Shown here in pieces: positions 1 through 6,905 of a stretch of DNA of 10,822 bases. Made by a program: the position numbers and the translations under genes. Numbering within the stretch: position 1 is the stretch's first letter; every line of letters starts with the position of its first letter. Where the stretch lies: positions 1 to 10,822 of the forward strand of contig PCVM01000073.1 in the NCBI GenBank assembly GCA_002796045.1, written 5' to 3'. This DNA is from Candidatus Roizmanbacteria bacterium CG11_big_fil_rev_8_21_14_0_20_36_8. Lineage in GTDB: Bacteria > Patescibacteriota > Microgenomatia > UBA1406 > GWC2-37-13. Below the pieces are notes generated by a model. The model was not told where the DNA came from, searched no databases, and saw only the letters and a program-made list of their open reading frames with translations.

Positions 1-276
1 ATCACAAATGTTTCAGTTCGCACTGATAGTGATTCCACTTTTCAGTATGATGTAACTGGTGATTTGACCATGAAAGGTGTTACAAATGAAATTAGTTTTC
101 CGGCCACTATTTATCAAACCGACACAGAAAATGTTATTGTCGAGGCCGTTACTGTTATAGACAGAACTAAGTGGGGAATCACCTCCATGTCTGGCTCTTT
201 CTTTGATAATCTGGCCAATAATGTAATTGATGACAGCGTACAACTATCGTTTTCATTAGTAGCGGACAAGAATTAG
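1..276 (+). CDS. YceI-like family protein, C-terminal part only
   Basis: The reading frame is open from the first base of the window to a TAG stop at 274-276, giving about 91 residues. The gene begins upstream of the window, and the in-frame ATG at 70-72 is internal rather than the start. The text includes a GDLTMKGVTNEISFP stretch, which matches the YceI family pattern (a D/G-L-T-x-[KR]-G-V-T/K strand followed by alternating beta strands). The fragment ends in a typical closing strand (VQLSFSLVADKN). YceI proteins are small lipocalin-like beta-barrels, usually exported, that bind isoprenoid-type lipids. Their exact role is often unknown. No signal peptide can be judged because the N-terminus is absent. 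The gene is separated from the restriction operon by a terminator-like hairpin and 568 bases, so it is probably a chromosomal neighbour and not part of the defence system. Confidence 0.75.
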   Translation: MTNVSVRTDSDSTFQYDVTGDLTMKGVTNEISFPATIYQTDTENVIVEAVTVIDRTKWGITSMSGSFFDNLANNVIDDSVQLSFSLVADKN

Positions 277-300
277 CTTGAATAATTTGTTGGAGAATCC

Positions 301-317
301 ACTAATTTGAAATTAGT
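301..317. repeat. 17-base palindrome after the YceI-like gene
   Basis: ACTAATTT, one G, then AAATTAGT form a perfect palindrome with 8-base arms, 24 bases after the YceI stop. It lies just before the terminator-like hairpin. It is AT-only apart from the outer C/G pairs. It could be a weak protein-binding site or chance in AT-rich DNA. Confidence 0.4.
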
Positions 318-321
318 ACCG

Positions 322-361
322 AATTAAAGCAGGGCAGTCTAAAGACCGACCTGCTTTAATT
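322..361. terminator. Probable bidirectional intrinsic terminator
   Basis: AATTAAAGCAGG (322-333) and CCTGCTTTAATT (350-361) are perfect 12-base inverted arms. A smaller inner pairing GTCT (337-340) with AGAC (343-346) extends the hairpin. The arm ends are A/T-rich on both strands (CTTTAATTAA on the plus strand), as in bidirectional terminators, but there is no long pure T-run. It is placed 45 bases after the YceI stop and would also stop any minus-strand transcript from the 362-780 region. Confidence 0.6.
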
Positions 362-639
362 AACCTACCCAGAAAAAACACCTAATCCCCTAGAACCACC
401 CTACTTCTGCGGGGTTATTAGTCTCGTCTTCCATACCAAAAGTATAGCAAAAGAAGGGGTTAAATGAAGCAACGAGCGTAGCGACTATGCTGAATTTATG
501 TCCCGATTTGTCCCTCCCTAGGGCAAATTGCTGGACCATTTCAGCAAATCTGGAGTGCTTATAGAGAGCGGGAGGCATAAAATCTCGTTACCTAGAGCCG
601 TTTTGGAGCCCACAGGCCTATTCTAGGCCACTTTTGCTA

Positions 640-775
640 CGGTGCTTGCCTTACAGGCACTGTCCACTCATTGGGCTTTGTTCGTACCTCTCAAATCCTC
701 AATGAGTCTTGCGAAGCTCCGCTTCTCACCCCGCCCACCCGTGCGCGCACCAACTAACTCGGAGAGGGGCGAGTT
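640..775 (-). ncRNA. Candidate structured RNA or folding DNA element, left copy
   Basis: Read on the minus strand it has, in order: a hairpin whose loop side contains CCCCTCTCC (775-756); GGTGGGCGGGGTGAG (739-725); a hairpin GAAGC/GCTTC with a GGA loop (725-713); GCAAGAC; a long stem in which 666-673 pairs with 700-707, continued by 674-680 with 692-698 (one mismatch); then a hairpin TGCC-TGTAA-GGCA (659-647). The same motif order occurs on the plus strand at 10376-10602 with different but still paired stems. This points to selection on structure. I could not find a long closing stem for this copy. I do not recognise it as any known RNA class. An attachment or recombination site that folds as single-stranded DNA would give the same pattern. 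Confidence 0.4.
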
Positions 776-816
776 GGCTCCCTGTATTTATTTAACCTAT
801 GAAAACCTCTGAATTT

Positions 817-830
817 TGCAAAAACTTGCA
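817..830. promoter_or_regulatory. Candidate operator before the operon (TGCAA-N4-TTGCA)
   Basis: A perfect inverted repeat TGCAA (817-821), AAAC, TTGCA (826-830) ends 14 bases before the hsdM start. The surroundings (about 781-850) are the AT-rich stretch where the operon promoter should be. TATGAT at 844-849 or TAAATT at 831-836 could serve as a -10 element, but no well-spaced -35 partner is evident, so I do not call a promoter. MerR-type regulators bind dyads placed in or next to the promoter. The first gene here carries a MerR-like domain, so self-regulation is a reasonable guess, but only a guess. Confidence 0.3.
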
Positions 831-844
831 TAAATTTACAACCT

Positions 845-2569
845 ATGATATCTTATGAATATATGAAAGAAATTGTCGAGGAGAGTAAATTACTGACCAT
901 TAGCCAAGTAGCCAAAACTTTTGGTGTTCACCAAGATACTCTTCGCAATTGGGAGAAAAAAGGTCTCATCACCCCACTACGAATCGGTACACGCGGTGAT
1001 CGCAAGTACAGTCACGCCGACCTCGAAAAAATTATGGGTGACAAAAACATTATCAAAGACCTCGGTTCAGTTGAGCCAGAAGACGGCAAGATGAACCTTA
1101 CTCAACTCAAGCAATTTCTCTGGAAGAGTGCCGATATTCTCCGTGGCAAAATCGATAGCTCTGACTACAAGAAGTATATCTTTGGTCTGCTTTTTTACAA
1201 GCGCATTAGTGACATGTGGGATGAAGAGTACAAGAAAGTGCTCGAAGAATTTGGTGATACTGAAATTGCTCGTGCTGACTACAATCACCGTTTTCAAGTA
1301 CCAAAAGATTGTCGCTGGGAAAATCTCCTCAGTGAAGCGCAGAATATTGGCCAAAATCTCAATACCATTTTTGATAAACTCACCAATGCTAATAGTCCAA
1401 AACTCGACAAAATTTTTGATGATCTCGATTTTGCGAACAAAGATAAGTTTCCAAACGAAACACTCCAACGTCTTATCAATCATTTCTCAAAATACAATTT
1501 TGGTAACACGTACATTAGTTCCGACCTCCTCGGTGACGCGTATGAATACTTAATTGAGCAGTTTGCAGCAGACGCAGGGAAAAAGGGAGGAGAGTTCTAT
1601 ACCCCGCGTGAAGTAGAGCGCATCATTATCCAAATTCTCAAACCGCACGAGAAAGATCATATCTACGATATGGCGGTTGGTTCTGGCGGATTCCTGCTCG
1701 AAGCGTATCACTATCTCAAAGACGTGGCGGGCGAAAAAAAAGCACGCACGCTCTATCTCTATGGACAGGAAATCAACCTCGGTACGTATGCAATTGCGAA
1801 GATAAACATGTTCCTCCACGGACTTGATTCTGCCAGCATCGAACGTGGTGACACGCTATCCGAGCCGAAGTTTCTAAGTGCTGACGGCTCACTTCAGACG
1901 TTTGATATTTGTGTAGCAAATCCACCATACTCAATCAAAGACTGGAATGTTGATATATTTAAAGCAAATAAATACGGGCGTATCACTGGCTACGAAATGC
2001 CACCAAATAAAAATGCTGACTTTGCCTTTGTCCTTCACATGATTAAATCCATGAACGAAAATGGTCGGGCTGGTATCGTACTCCCTCATGGTTTCCTGTT
2101 CAAAGGCGGTGCCGAAGGACGGATCCGCGAACAACTTATCAAAAACGATCTGATCGAAGCAGTCGTTGCACTGCCGTCAAAACTTTTTTACGGGACTGGT
2201 ATCTCTGCGGTGATTGTAATATTTAATAAGAACAAGATAGAAGAACGGAAAAACAAAATCCTTGTTGTTGATGCCGAAAAAGATTTTGAAGAAGGCAAAA
2301 ATCAGAACCGTCTCCGTAAAAAAGATATAGAAAAAATTGTTGACGCCTACGAAGGGTTTAAAGATGTAGAAAAATACGCCCGTGTTATTTCACTTCCAGA
2401 ACTAGTAGAAAACGAATTCAACCTTAACGTCCGTCGCTATGTCGAGAGCGGTGATGCAGAAGAAGTGATTGATGTGTCACAAGTATGGAGTGAGTTGGCA
2501 GAGATAGAAAAGGAGCGTGAAGCAGTAGATAAAAAGGTGGCAAAGTTTATTAAGGAATTAAATTATTAG
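845..2569 (+). CDS. hsdM: Type I restriction-modification DNA methyltransferase subunit M with N-terminal MerR-like HTH
   Basis: This is the methylation subunit of a type I enzyme. With HsdS it transfers a methyl group from AdoMet to adenine N6 at the recognition site. Residues about 17-64 form a MerR-type helix-turn-helix (LTISQVAKTFGV, then LRNWEKKGLI and a short wing), which ordinary HsdM proteins lack. About 82-230 is the helical HsdM N-terminal domain. The methylase domain follows, with GGEFYTPREV (248-257), AdoMet motif I DMAVGSGGF (275-283) and catalytic NPPY (359-362). The protein has 574 residues, and the excess over the usual 480-530 is explained by the added domain. Motif I has Met where Pro is usual (DPA). 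An alternative ATG lies at 863, still before the HTH. No ribosome binding site is seen for either start. The gene opens the operon, and the next gene begins 2 bases after its stop. Confidence 0.93.
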   Translation: MISYEYMKEIVEESKLLTISQVAKTFGVHQDTLRNWEKKGLITPLRIGTRGDRKYSHADLEKIMGDKNIIKDLGSVEPEDGKMNLTQLKQFLWKSADILRGKIDSSDYKKYIFGLLFYKRISDMWDEEYKKVLEEFGDTEIARADYNHRFQVPKDCRWENLLSEAQNIGQNLNTIFDKLTNANSPKLDKIFDDLDFANKDKFPNETLQRLINHFSKYNFGNTYISSDLLGDAYEYLIEQFAADAGKKGGEFYTPREVERIIIQILKPHEKDHIYDMAVGSGGFLLEAYHYLKDVAGEKKARTLYLYGQEINLGTYAIAKINMFLHGLDSASIERGDTLSEPKFLSADGSLQTFDICVANPPYSIKDWNVDIFKANKYGRITGYEMPPNKNADFAFVLHMIKSMNENGRAGIVLPHGFLFKGGAEGRIREQLIKNDLIEAVVALPSKLFYGTGISAVIVIFNKNKIEERKNKILVVDAEKDFEEGKNQNRLRKKDIEKIVDAYEGFKDVEKYARVISLPELVENEFNLNVRRYVESGDAEEVIDVSQVWSELAEIEKEREAVDKKVAKFIKELNY

Positions 2570-2571
2570 CT

Positions 2572-3615
2572 ATGGCAAAAGATCCAAACGAAAACAAGGA
2601 AATTTCAACCAGCGACGAACTGACCGATTTCTTGCTCTACACCACACCACAAGGTGATGTAAAGGTCGAGATATTTCTTCATAACGAGACAGTTTGGTTG
2701 ACCCAAAAGCGTATGGCGGACCTGTTTGGTGTCGAAGTGCAAACCATCAATTACCACTTGAGTGAGGTCTTTGAAAGTCATGAATTGCAACCTGATTCAA
2801 CTATTCGAAAATTTCGAATAGTTCAAAATGAGGGTGGGCGGGACGTTGAACGAGAGATAAACTACTACAATCTCGACGCCATACTATCAGTCGGTTATCG
2901 TGTCAACTCAACCAAAGCGACGCAATTTCGCATCTGGGCAACGGGTACGCTTCGAGAATACATCATCAAAGGTTTTGCCATCGACGACAATCGTCTCAAA
3001 AATGGTCAGTATTTTGGCAAGGATTATTTCCGGGAACTGCTCGAACGTGTCCGTTCTATCCGCGCGAGTGAGCGCCGTATCTATCAACAGATCACTGACA
3101 TTTTTGCTGAGTGTAGTATCGACTACGATCCACAGTCCGAAACAACCAAAAATTTCTACGCTGCTGTACAAAATAAATTCCATTTTTCTATCGCAGGTAA
3201 AACTGCCGCAGAACTTATAGAAGCAAGTGCCGACGCACAGAAACCACATATGGGATTATCAACGTGGAAAAATGCGCCAAGTGGACGTATTGTAAAATCA
3301 GATACGACTGTTGCAAAGAACTATCTTCCCGAAGCCGAAATAAAAAAGTTAGAGCGTACAGTAATGGGCTATTTTGACTACATCGAAAACCTGATTGAAA
3401 ACGAAACCACCTTTACCATGGAAAATCTTGCCGAATCAGTCAACGAGTTTCTGCGGTTCAACAAATACCAAACCCTAGAAGGTAAAGGCGCTGTCTCCCA
3501 AATCCAAGCCGAGAAAAAAGCCCACGCTGAATATGATGTATTTAATAAAACCCAAAAAATCGAATCCGATTTTGATAAGTTTGTGGAGCGAGCGGGTAAG
3601 TTAAAGGGTGAGTAA
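2572..3615 (+). CDS. RhuM-family protein
   Basis: This is a RhuM (virulence RhuM) family protein of 347 residues, close to the usual family length. Visible features are an N-terminal DNA-binding-like segment with a helix-turn-helix look (VWLTQKRMADLFGVEVQTIN, 41-60), then the family's hallmark block around REINYYNLDAILSVGYRVNS (94-113) and FRIWATGTLREYIIKGF (119-135). The C-terminal half is helical and charged. RhuM was named from a Salmonella pathogenicity island, but its biochemical role is not established. Genes of this family are repeatedly found inside type I restriction loci, often between hsdM and hsdS, as here. It starts 2 bases after hsdM and is surely co-transcribed. The coding sequence contains a 25-base palindrome (2799-2823). 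No membrane segment or catalytic motif of a known enzyme was seen. Confidence 0.85.
   Translation: MAKDPNENKEISTSDELTDFLLYTTPQGDVKVEIFLHNETVWLTQKRMADLFGVEVQTINYHLSEVFESHELQPDSTIRKFRIVQNEGGRDVEREINYYNLDAILSVGYRVNSTKATQFRIWATGTLREYIIKGFAIDDNRLKNGQYFGKDYFRELLERVRSIRASERRIYQQITDIFAECSIDYDPQSETTKNFYAAVQNKFHFSIAGKTAAELIEASADAQKPHMGLSTWKNAPSGRIVKSDTTVAKNYLPEAEIKKLERTVMGYFDYIENLIENETTFTMENLAESVNEFLRFNKYQTLEGKGAVSQIQAEKKAHAEYDVFNKTQKIESDFDKFVERAGKLKGE
2799..2823. repeat. 25-base near-perfect palindrome inside the RhuM gene
   Basis: AACTATTCGAAA (2799-2810), a single A, then TTTCGAATAGTT (2812-2823) are perfect 12-base arms. After one mismatch the arms match again for two bases (2796-2797 with 2825-2826). 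It encodes part of the STIRKFRIVQNE segment, so some constraint is from the protein. It could be a cruciform, a regulatory site or coincidence. Confidence 0.6.
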
Positions 3616-3640
3616 TTTATAAAATTTTAATAATTAGTAT

Positions 3641-4840
3641 ATGAGCAATATGGACACCTTGTTACAGAAAATTAACCCAAATAAAAAGTCTATTTCAAGG
3701 GCTGAACTTATTGAGTTTGTTCGTGAAGCAATAACCCAGATAGGGGAAATAAATGAAGCATATAAAAAATATTTTGAAAGTACGGATTCAAACGAAGTCC
3801 CTGCAGTTTTTAATGAAATAGAAGCAAAAATTGAAAAAATTTCTGAAGCATATACTTATTTATACTCAAAAGACGGAACGAGCGATAAATCTAAAGTTGC
3901 TGAGCTGAAGGAAAAAATTGATGAAATAAAAGCTTACCACGCAAACTTACTTAGTGACGATGACTCAGTTGAATCTGAAATTGAAGAAGCTAGAGAAAAA
4001 ATCACTGAATTTTATGAGTACCTTTTTGGAGATGATAAGGAGGATGGTATTGAGCCAGAGGTTCGTAAAGCAATTAAAGATATTCTTCAATCACAAAAAG
4101 ACATTGCGACTTTCGAAGATCATGTAAAAAATGAACTCAAACCCTTCTTAACGGATACTAAGTCAGATATTGAGACAAAGCGAAAGGAGGTTGATGCTTT
4201 GTTGTCAGACGCTATAGTTGGTACTCTTGCACAAGGCTATTCTGAGTCAAAATCAGAATACTCCATTCCTATAAAATTAAAATTTAAAGAGTGGAAAAAA
4301 GCTTGGGTGTGGAATATTTATGCCGTTACTTTTAATACAATAGGTAGGAAAATTGGTTTCCTGACGAGTTATACCTTTTTTATCATGCCATTGGTGGGCA
4401 TGTTGTACATATTAATTAATGAAACTACGGCAAAGATTGTATTGCAGAGTTTATCAGGTGATGGTGTACGTCCAAGTGCGACAGAACTGATTTATATAAA
4501 AACAATTATATCAATTCCACTGATTTGGATTGCTTGGTATGCACAAAGAAATATCTCACAGCGTAAGCGATTGTTTGAAGAATATAATCACAAATTGCGT
4601 GTAGTGCAAATGTATCTAATGTTTGCTACTAAAAAAGAGTCGTACCCACTTGATGCGCGCGATGAGCTTGAAACAACGCTTATTGAGGTAATTAAAAGAA
4701 ACCCAAGTGAAGTATTTGGTAGGGATGAAACAATACTCGACAAATTTGCTGGAATTTTCGGTATAGGTAAGAGTATGGTTCAAGAAGCTGTGAGCGAGGT
4801 AAGTAGCGTAACAGAGAAAATAGTAAAAGCTACAAAATAG
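3641..4840 (+). CDS. Unrecognised coiled-coil protein with two membrane segments
   Basis: The 399-residue protein cannot be assigned to a named family with confidence. Residues about 35-155 are acidic, helical and built from roughly 30-residue repeats (units ending near KISEAY, EIKAY, TEFYEYLF). A helical linker runs to about 200. Two hydrophobic segments follow: about 238-259 (IGFLTSYTFFIMPLVGMLYI) and 283-301 (LIYIKTIISIPLIWIAWY). After the second comes a basic stretch with RLFEEYNHKLRVVQMY (310-325) and a soluble C-terminal tail. There is no signal peptide. The repeated helical N-terminus, membrane hairpin and E-E-Y-x-H-K motif recall uncharacterised membrane proteins I associate with restriction loci, but this is from memory. 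It sits 25 bases after the RhuM gene and 2 bases before hsdS. Codon use is AT-rich compared with hsdM. A role as membrane-linked sensor or effector is only inference. Confidence 0.85.
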   Translation: MSNMDTLLQKINPNKKSISRAELIEFVREAITQIGEINEAYKKYFESTDSNEVPAVFNEIEAKIEKISEAYTYLYSKDGTSDKSKVAELKEKIDEIKAYHANLLSDDDSVESEIEEAREKITEFYEYLFGDDKEDGIEPEVRKAIKDILQSQKDIATFEDHVKNELKPFLTDTKSDIETKRKEVDALLSDAIVGTLAQGYSESKSEYSIPIKLKFKEWKKAWVWNIYAVTFNTIGRKIGFLTSYTFFIMPLVGMLYILINETTAKIVLQSLSGDGVRPSATELIYIKTIISIPLIWIAWYAQRNISQRKRLFEEYNHKLRVVQMYLMFATKKESYPLDARDELETTLIEVIKRNPSEVFGRDETILDKFAGIFGIGKSMVQEAVSEVSSVTEKIVKATK

Positions 4841-4842
4841 AC

Positions 4843-6093
4843 ATGCCTCAATTAAAAGAAAAACAGAATATTCCGTCAGGCTGGTTTGAAACAACTCTTG
4901 AAACTGAGTGTGATTTTTTCAAAGGTCAAAGTTTGGCAAAGTCTGACATTGATTCGTCAGGTAAAAATAAATGCATATTGTACGGACAATTGTTCACTAC
5001 TTATTCCGAAGTGATAAAAGATATAAAAAGTCGTACAAATAGCGATAAAGGAGTTGTGTCAAGAAAGGGTGATGTACTTGTGCCGGCTTCAACAACCACC
5101 GTCGCAAAAGATTTAGCGATTGCTTCGGCACTTCTGGAAGATAATGTCCTTTTAGGCGGGGATATAAATGTAATAAGAGGAAAAAAGAACTCATATGATC
5201 CTAAATTCTTAGCGTACTATTTAACTCATTATAAAAACAAAGATTTAAGTAATTATGCACAAGGTGTAACTATTATTCACCTCTCCGGCACTAAATTTAA
5301 AGAGATGAGTATTTGTATTCCTAAATCAGTATCTGAACAAGAGAAAATCGCTGAGATTCTGAGTATAGTTGACGAAGATATTGAAAAAACAAAAGCCACT
5401 ATCAAAACAACTGAAAAACTCAAAAGAGGATTGATGCAAGAACTTTTTACTCGTGGTATTGGTCATACAAAATTCCAGCAAACAAAAAACGGGGAGATTC
5501 CGCTGGAATGGAATTTTGAACTCCTTGATTCAGTTTCGAAAAGAGGGTCAGGGCATACACCAAATAAACAAATACCGGAATACTATAACGGCGGTATTAA
5601 ATGGATTTCTTTGGCTGATTCAAAACTTCTTGATCATGGCGAAATAAGCAAAACAAAAATTAATATTTCCGTTGAAGGTATTAGTAATTCATCTGCTGTA
5701 CTGCATCCAAAAGGTACTGTTTTACTATCCCGAGATGCAGGTGTTGGTAAGAGCGCTGTAATGGCAGAAACAATGGCAGTGAGCCAGCATTTTATAACCT
5801 GGACTTGTTCTGAGAAATTGAATAATTGGTATTTATATTATTATTTACAATTACAAAAAAGTGTTTTTGAAAGAATTGCTGTCGGTTCTACCATAAAAAC
5901 TATAGGTTTAGAATTTTTTAGAAAATATAAAGTCCCGGTTGCGCCAATTACAGAGCAACAAAAAATAGCAGATATGCTATTGGCAGTTGATGAAAAAATT
6001 TCAATCAACAAAAAATTATTAGCCAAACAAACCGAGCTCAAAAAAGGCCTAATGCAGGATTTGCTGAGTGGTAATAAGCGAATAAGTATTTAA
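4843..6093 (+). CDS. hsdS: Type I restriction-modification specificity subunit S
   Basis: This is the DNA-recognition subunit that directs both methylation and restriction. It has 416 residues and the normal full two-part layout: target recognition domain 1 about 11-160, central helical spacer about 165-208 (EQEKIAEILSIVDEDI and KLKRGLMQELFT), target recognition domain 2 about 219-368 and C-terminal spacer 371-412 (EQQKIADMLLAVDEKI and ELKKGLMQDLLSG). The two spacers are clear repeats of each other at the protein level, as expected for the paired coiled coils that hold two HsdM copies. Each half begins with a segment of the form x-IPxxW (IPSGW, IPLEW). The target sequence cannot be read from the protein. 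The gene uses more AT-rich codons than hsdM and hsdR. It begins 2 bases after the upstream gene and ends 3 bases before the next one. Confidence 0.93.
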   Translation: MPQLKEKQNIPSGWFETTLETECDFFKGQSLAKSDIDSSGKNKCILYGQLFTTYSEVIKDIKSRTNSDKGVVSRKGDVLVPASTTTVAKDLAIASALLEDNVLLGGDINVIRGKKNSYDPKFLAYYLTHYKNKDLSNYAQGVTIIHLSGTKFKEMSICIPKSVSEQEKIAEILSIVDEDIEKTKATIKTTEKLKRGLMQELFTRGIGHTKFQQTKNGEIPLEWNFELLDSVSKRGSGHTPNKQIPEYYNGGIKWISLADSKLLDHGEISKTKINISVEGISNSSAVLHPKGTVLLSRDAGVGKSAVMAETMAVSQHFITWTCSEKLNNWYLYYYLQLQKSVFERIAVGSTIKTIGLEFFRKYKVPVAPITEQQKIADMLLAVDEKISINKKLLAKQTELKKGLMQDLLSGNKRISI

Positions 6094-6096
6094 TTT

Positions 6097-6903
6097 ATGG
6101 AACCAGTAACAATTTTTGGCGATGTAATGCAAAAAGAAGAAGTTCTGGTTTTTAAGTATGAAGGTGAAAAATTTGCAACACATGAAATAAATATCAATGA
6201 GCTAATTTCAGAACTCAAAGGAGTAGATGTTTTGATTGCTGAGGTTGTTAGATACTATAAGCAGAAGCATAACTTATTAGACGCAGATGTTAGTTTTGAA
6301 GTTTTAGTTAAGGTAGAAGATGGTTCAATCAAAGAAATAATAAAAATAGTTAAAAAGAACGCAACCACGCTTACACTCATATCTACTTTTGTGATGCCTT
6401 TTTTGCAAAGTGGCTTTGACTATTATCTAAATAATAGAGAGACTGATAATACTGAAACAGTGGAGATTCTTGAAAATAGTCAGAAAATAAGAAGAAGTTT
6501 TGAAGATATTTTAACTCCAATAAATGGAGATGGGAATCAGGTTTCAATACAAAATGGCAATATAACCTATAACATAAATGTGACTCAAAAAGAGGAAATC
6601 GTTGATCAGATTAAAAGACATGAAGAAGCGCTAGAAGAACAGGAGAATGTTGTTGAGGAAGACTTAATGGGAGTGGTAAGTATAAGTCGGTACGATGACC
6701 CTAACCCATTTAGTTTTCGAGTGAACGAAACTAATAAAGATATCCCACTTTATTTTCATGATCTAGAATTTAATCTAGAGGACAGACAGGAGTTTCTAGG
6801 GCAGGAACTAGTTATTAAGGCAGATGTCACTTATAAAAACGGTACAAGAAAGTCAATAACTGTTAAAGAATATAAGGAGCTGGCTAATCTTTTTACGCAA
6901 TAA
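6097..6903 (+). CDS. Unrecognised protein with one hydrophobic segment and beta-rich C-terminus
   Basis: The 268-residue protein is not recognised. An N-terminal region (about 1-85) of mixed strands and helices is followed by a hydrophobic stretch at about 89-111 (ATTLTLISTFVMPFLQSGFDYY) that could cross or dip into the membrane. Then comes a linker and the segment LTPINGDGNQVSIQNG (139-154). A charged helix spans about 164-190, and the C-terminal domain, probably beta (about 191-258), contains GVVSISRYDDPNPFSFRVN. The order P-x-x-GDGNxV, helix, then G-x-V-x-x-x-R-x-D resembles a set of uncharacterised proteins with two beta modules that I recall from accessory loci, but I cannot name it. It lies between hsdS and hsdR with gaps of 3 and 2 bases. 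That makes it a real gene and suggests a link to the restriction complex. Codon use is AT-rich with many AGA arginines. Confidence 0.82.
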   Translation: MEPVTIFGDVMQKEEVLVFKYEGEKFATHEININELISELKGVDVLIAEVVRYYKQKHNLLDADVSFEVLVKVEDGSIKEIIKIVKKNATTLTLISTFVMPFLQSGFDYYLNNRETDNTETVEILENSQKIRRSFEDILTPINGDGNQVSIQNGNITYNINVTQKEEIVDQIKRHEEALEEQENVVEEDLMGVVSISRYDDPNPFSFRVNETNKDIPLYFHDLEFNLEDRQEFLGQELVIKADVTYKNGTRKSITVKEYKELANLFTQ

Positions 6904-6905
6904 TT

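Larger units (their letters stand above)
362..844. other. Hairpin-rich non-coding left flank
   Basis: No convincing gene lies here. The stretch is more GC-rich than most of the operon and is packed with local hairpins. 505-510 pairs with 524-529, extended by CCCT (512-515) with AGGG (520-523). TTGCTG (528-533) pairs with CAGCAA (542-547). GGCCTA (615-620) pairs with TAGGCC (624-629). GTGCGCGCAC (741-750) is a perfect palindrome, and AACTCG (756-761) pairs with CGAGTT (770-775). The part from about 640 to 775 resembles, in reverse orientation, the right flank of the operon (see the structured element entries). The short minus-strand frame at 390-578 is not supported as a gene. Confidence 0.6.

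Noticed and set aside
390..578. A 62-codon minus-strand frame in the left flank.
   Set aside because: It overlaps several perfect hairpins (505-547), has no recognisable domain or start signal, and the stretch looks structural rather than coding.
640..775. The left element as an integron attC site or a CRISPR remnant.
   Set aside because: I could not find matched recombinase core sites of the attC type, and there are no regularly spaced direct repeats. No integrase or Cas gene is present in the window.
5340..6060. The two HsdS spacer repeats as a site of recombination-driven phase variation.
   Set aside because: The repeats are similar in protein but diverged in DNA, and there is no second hsdS or recombinase gene here to exchange with.
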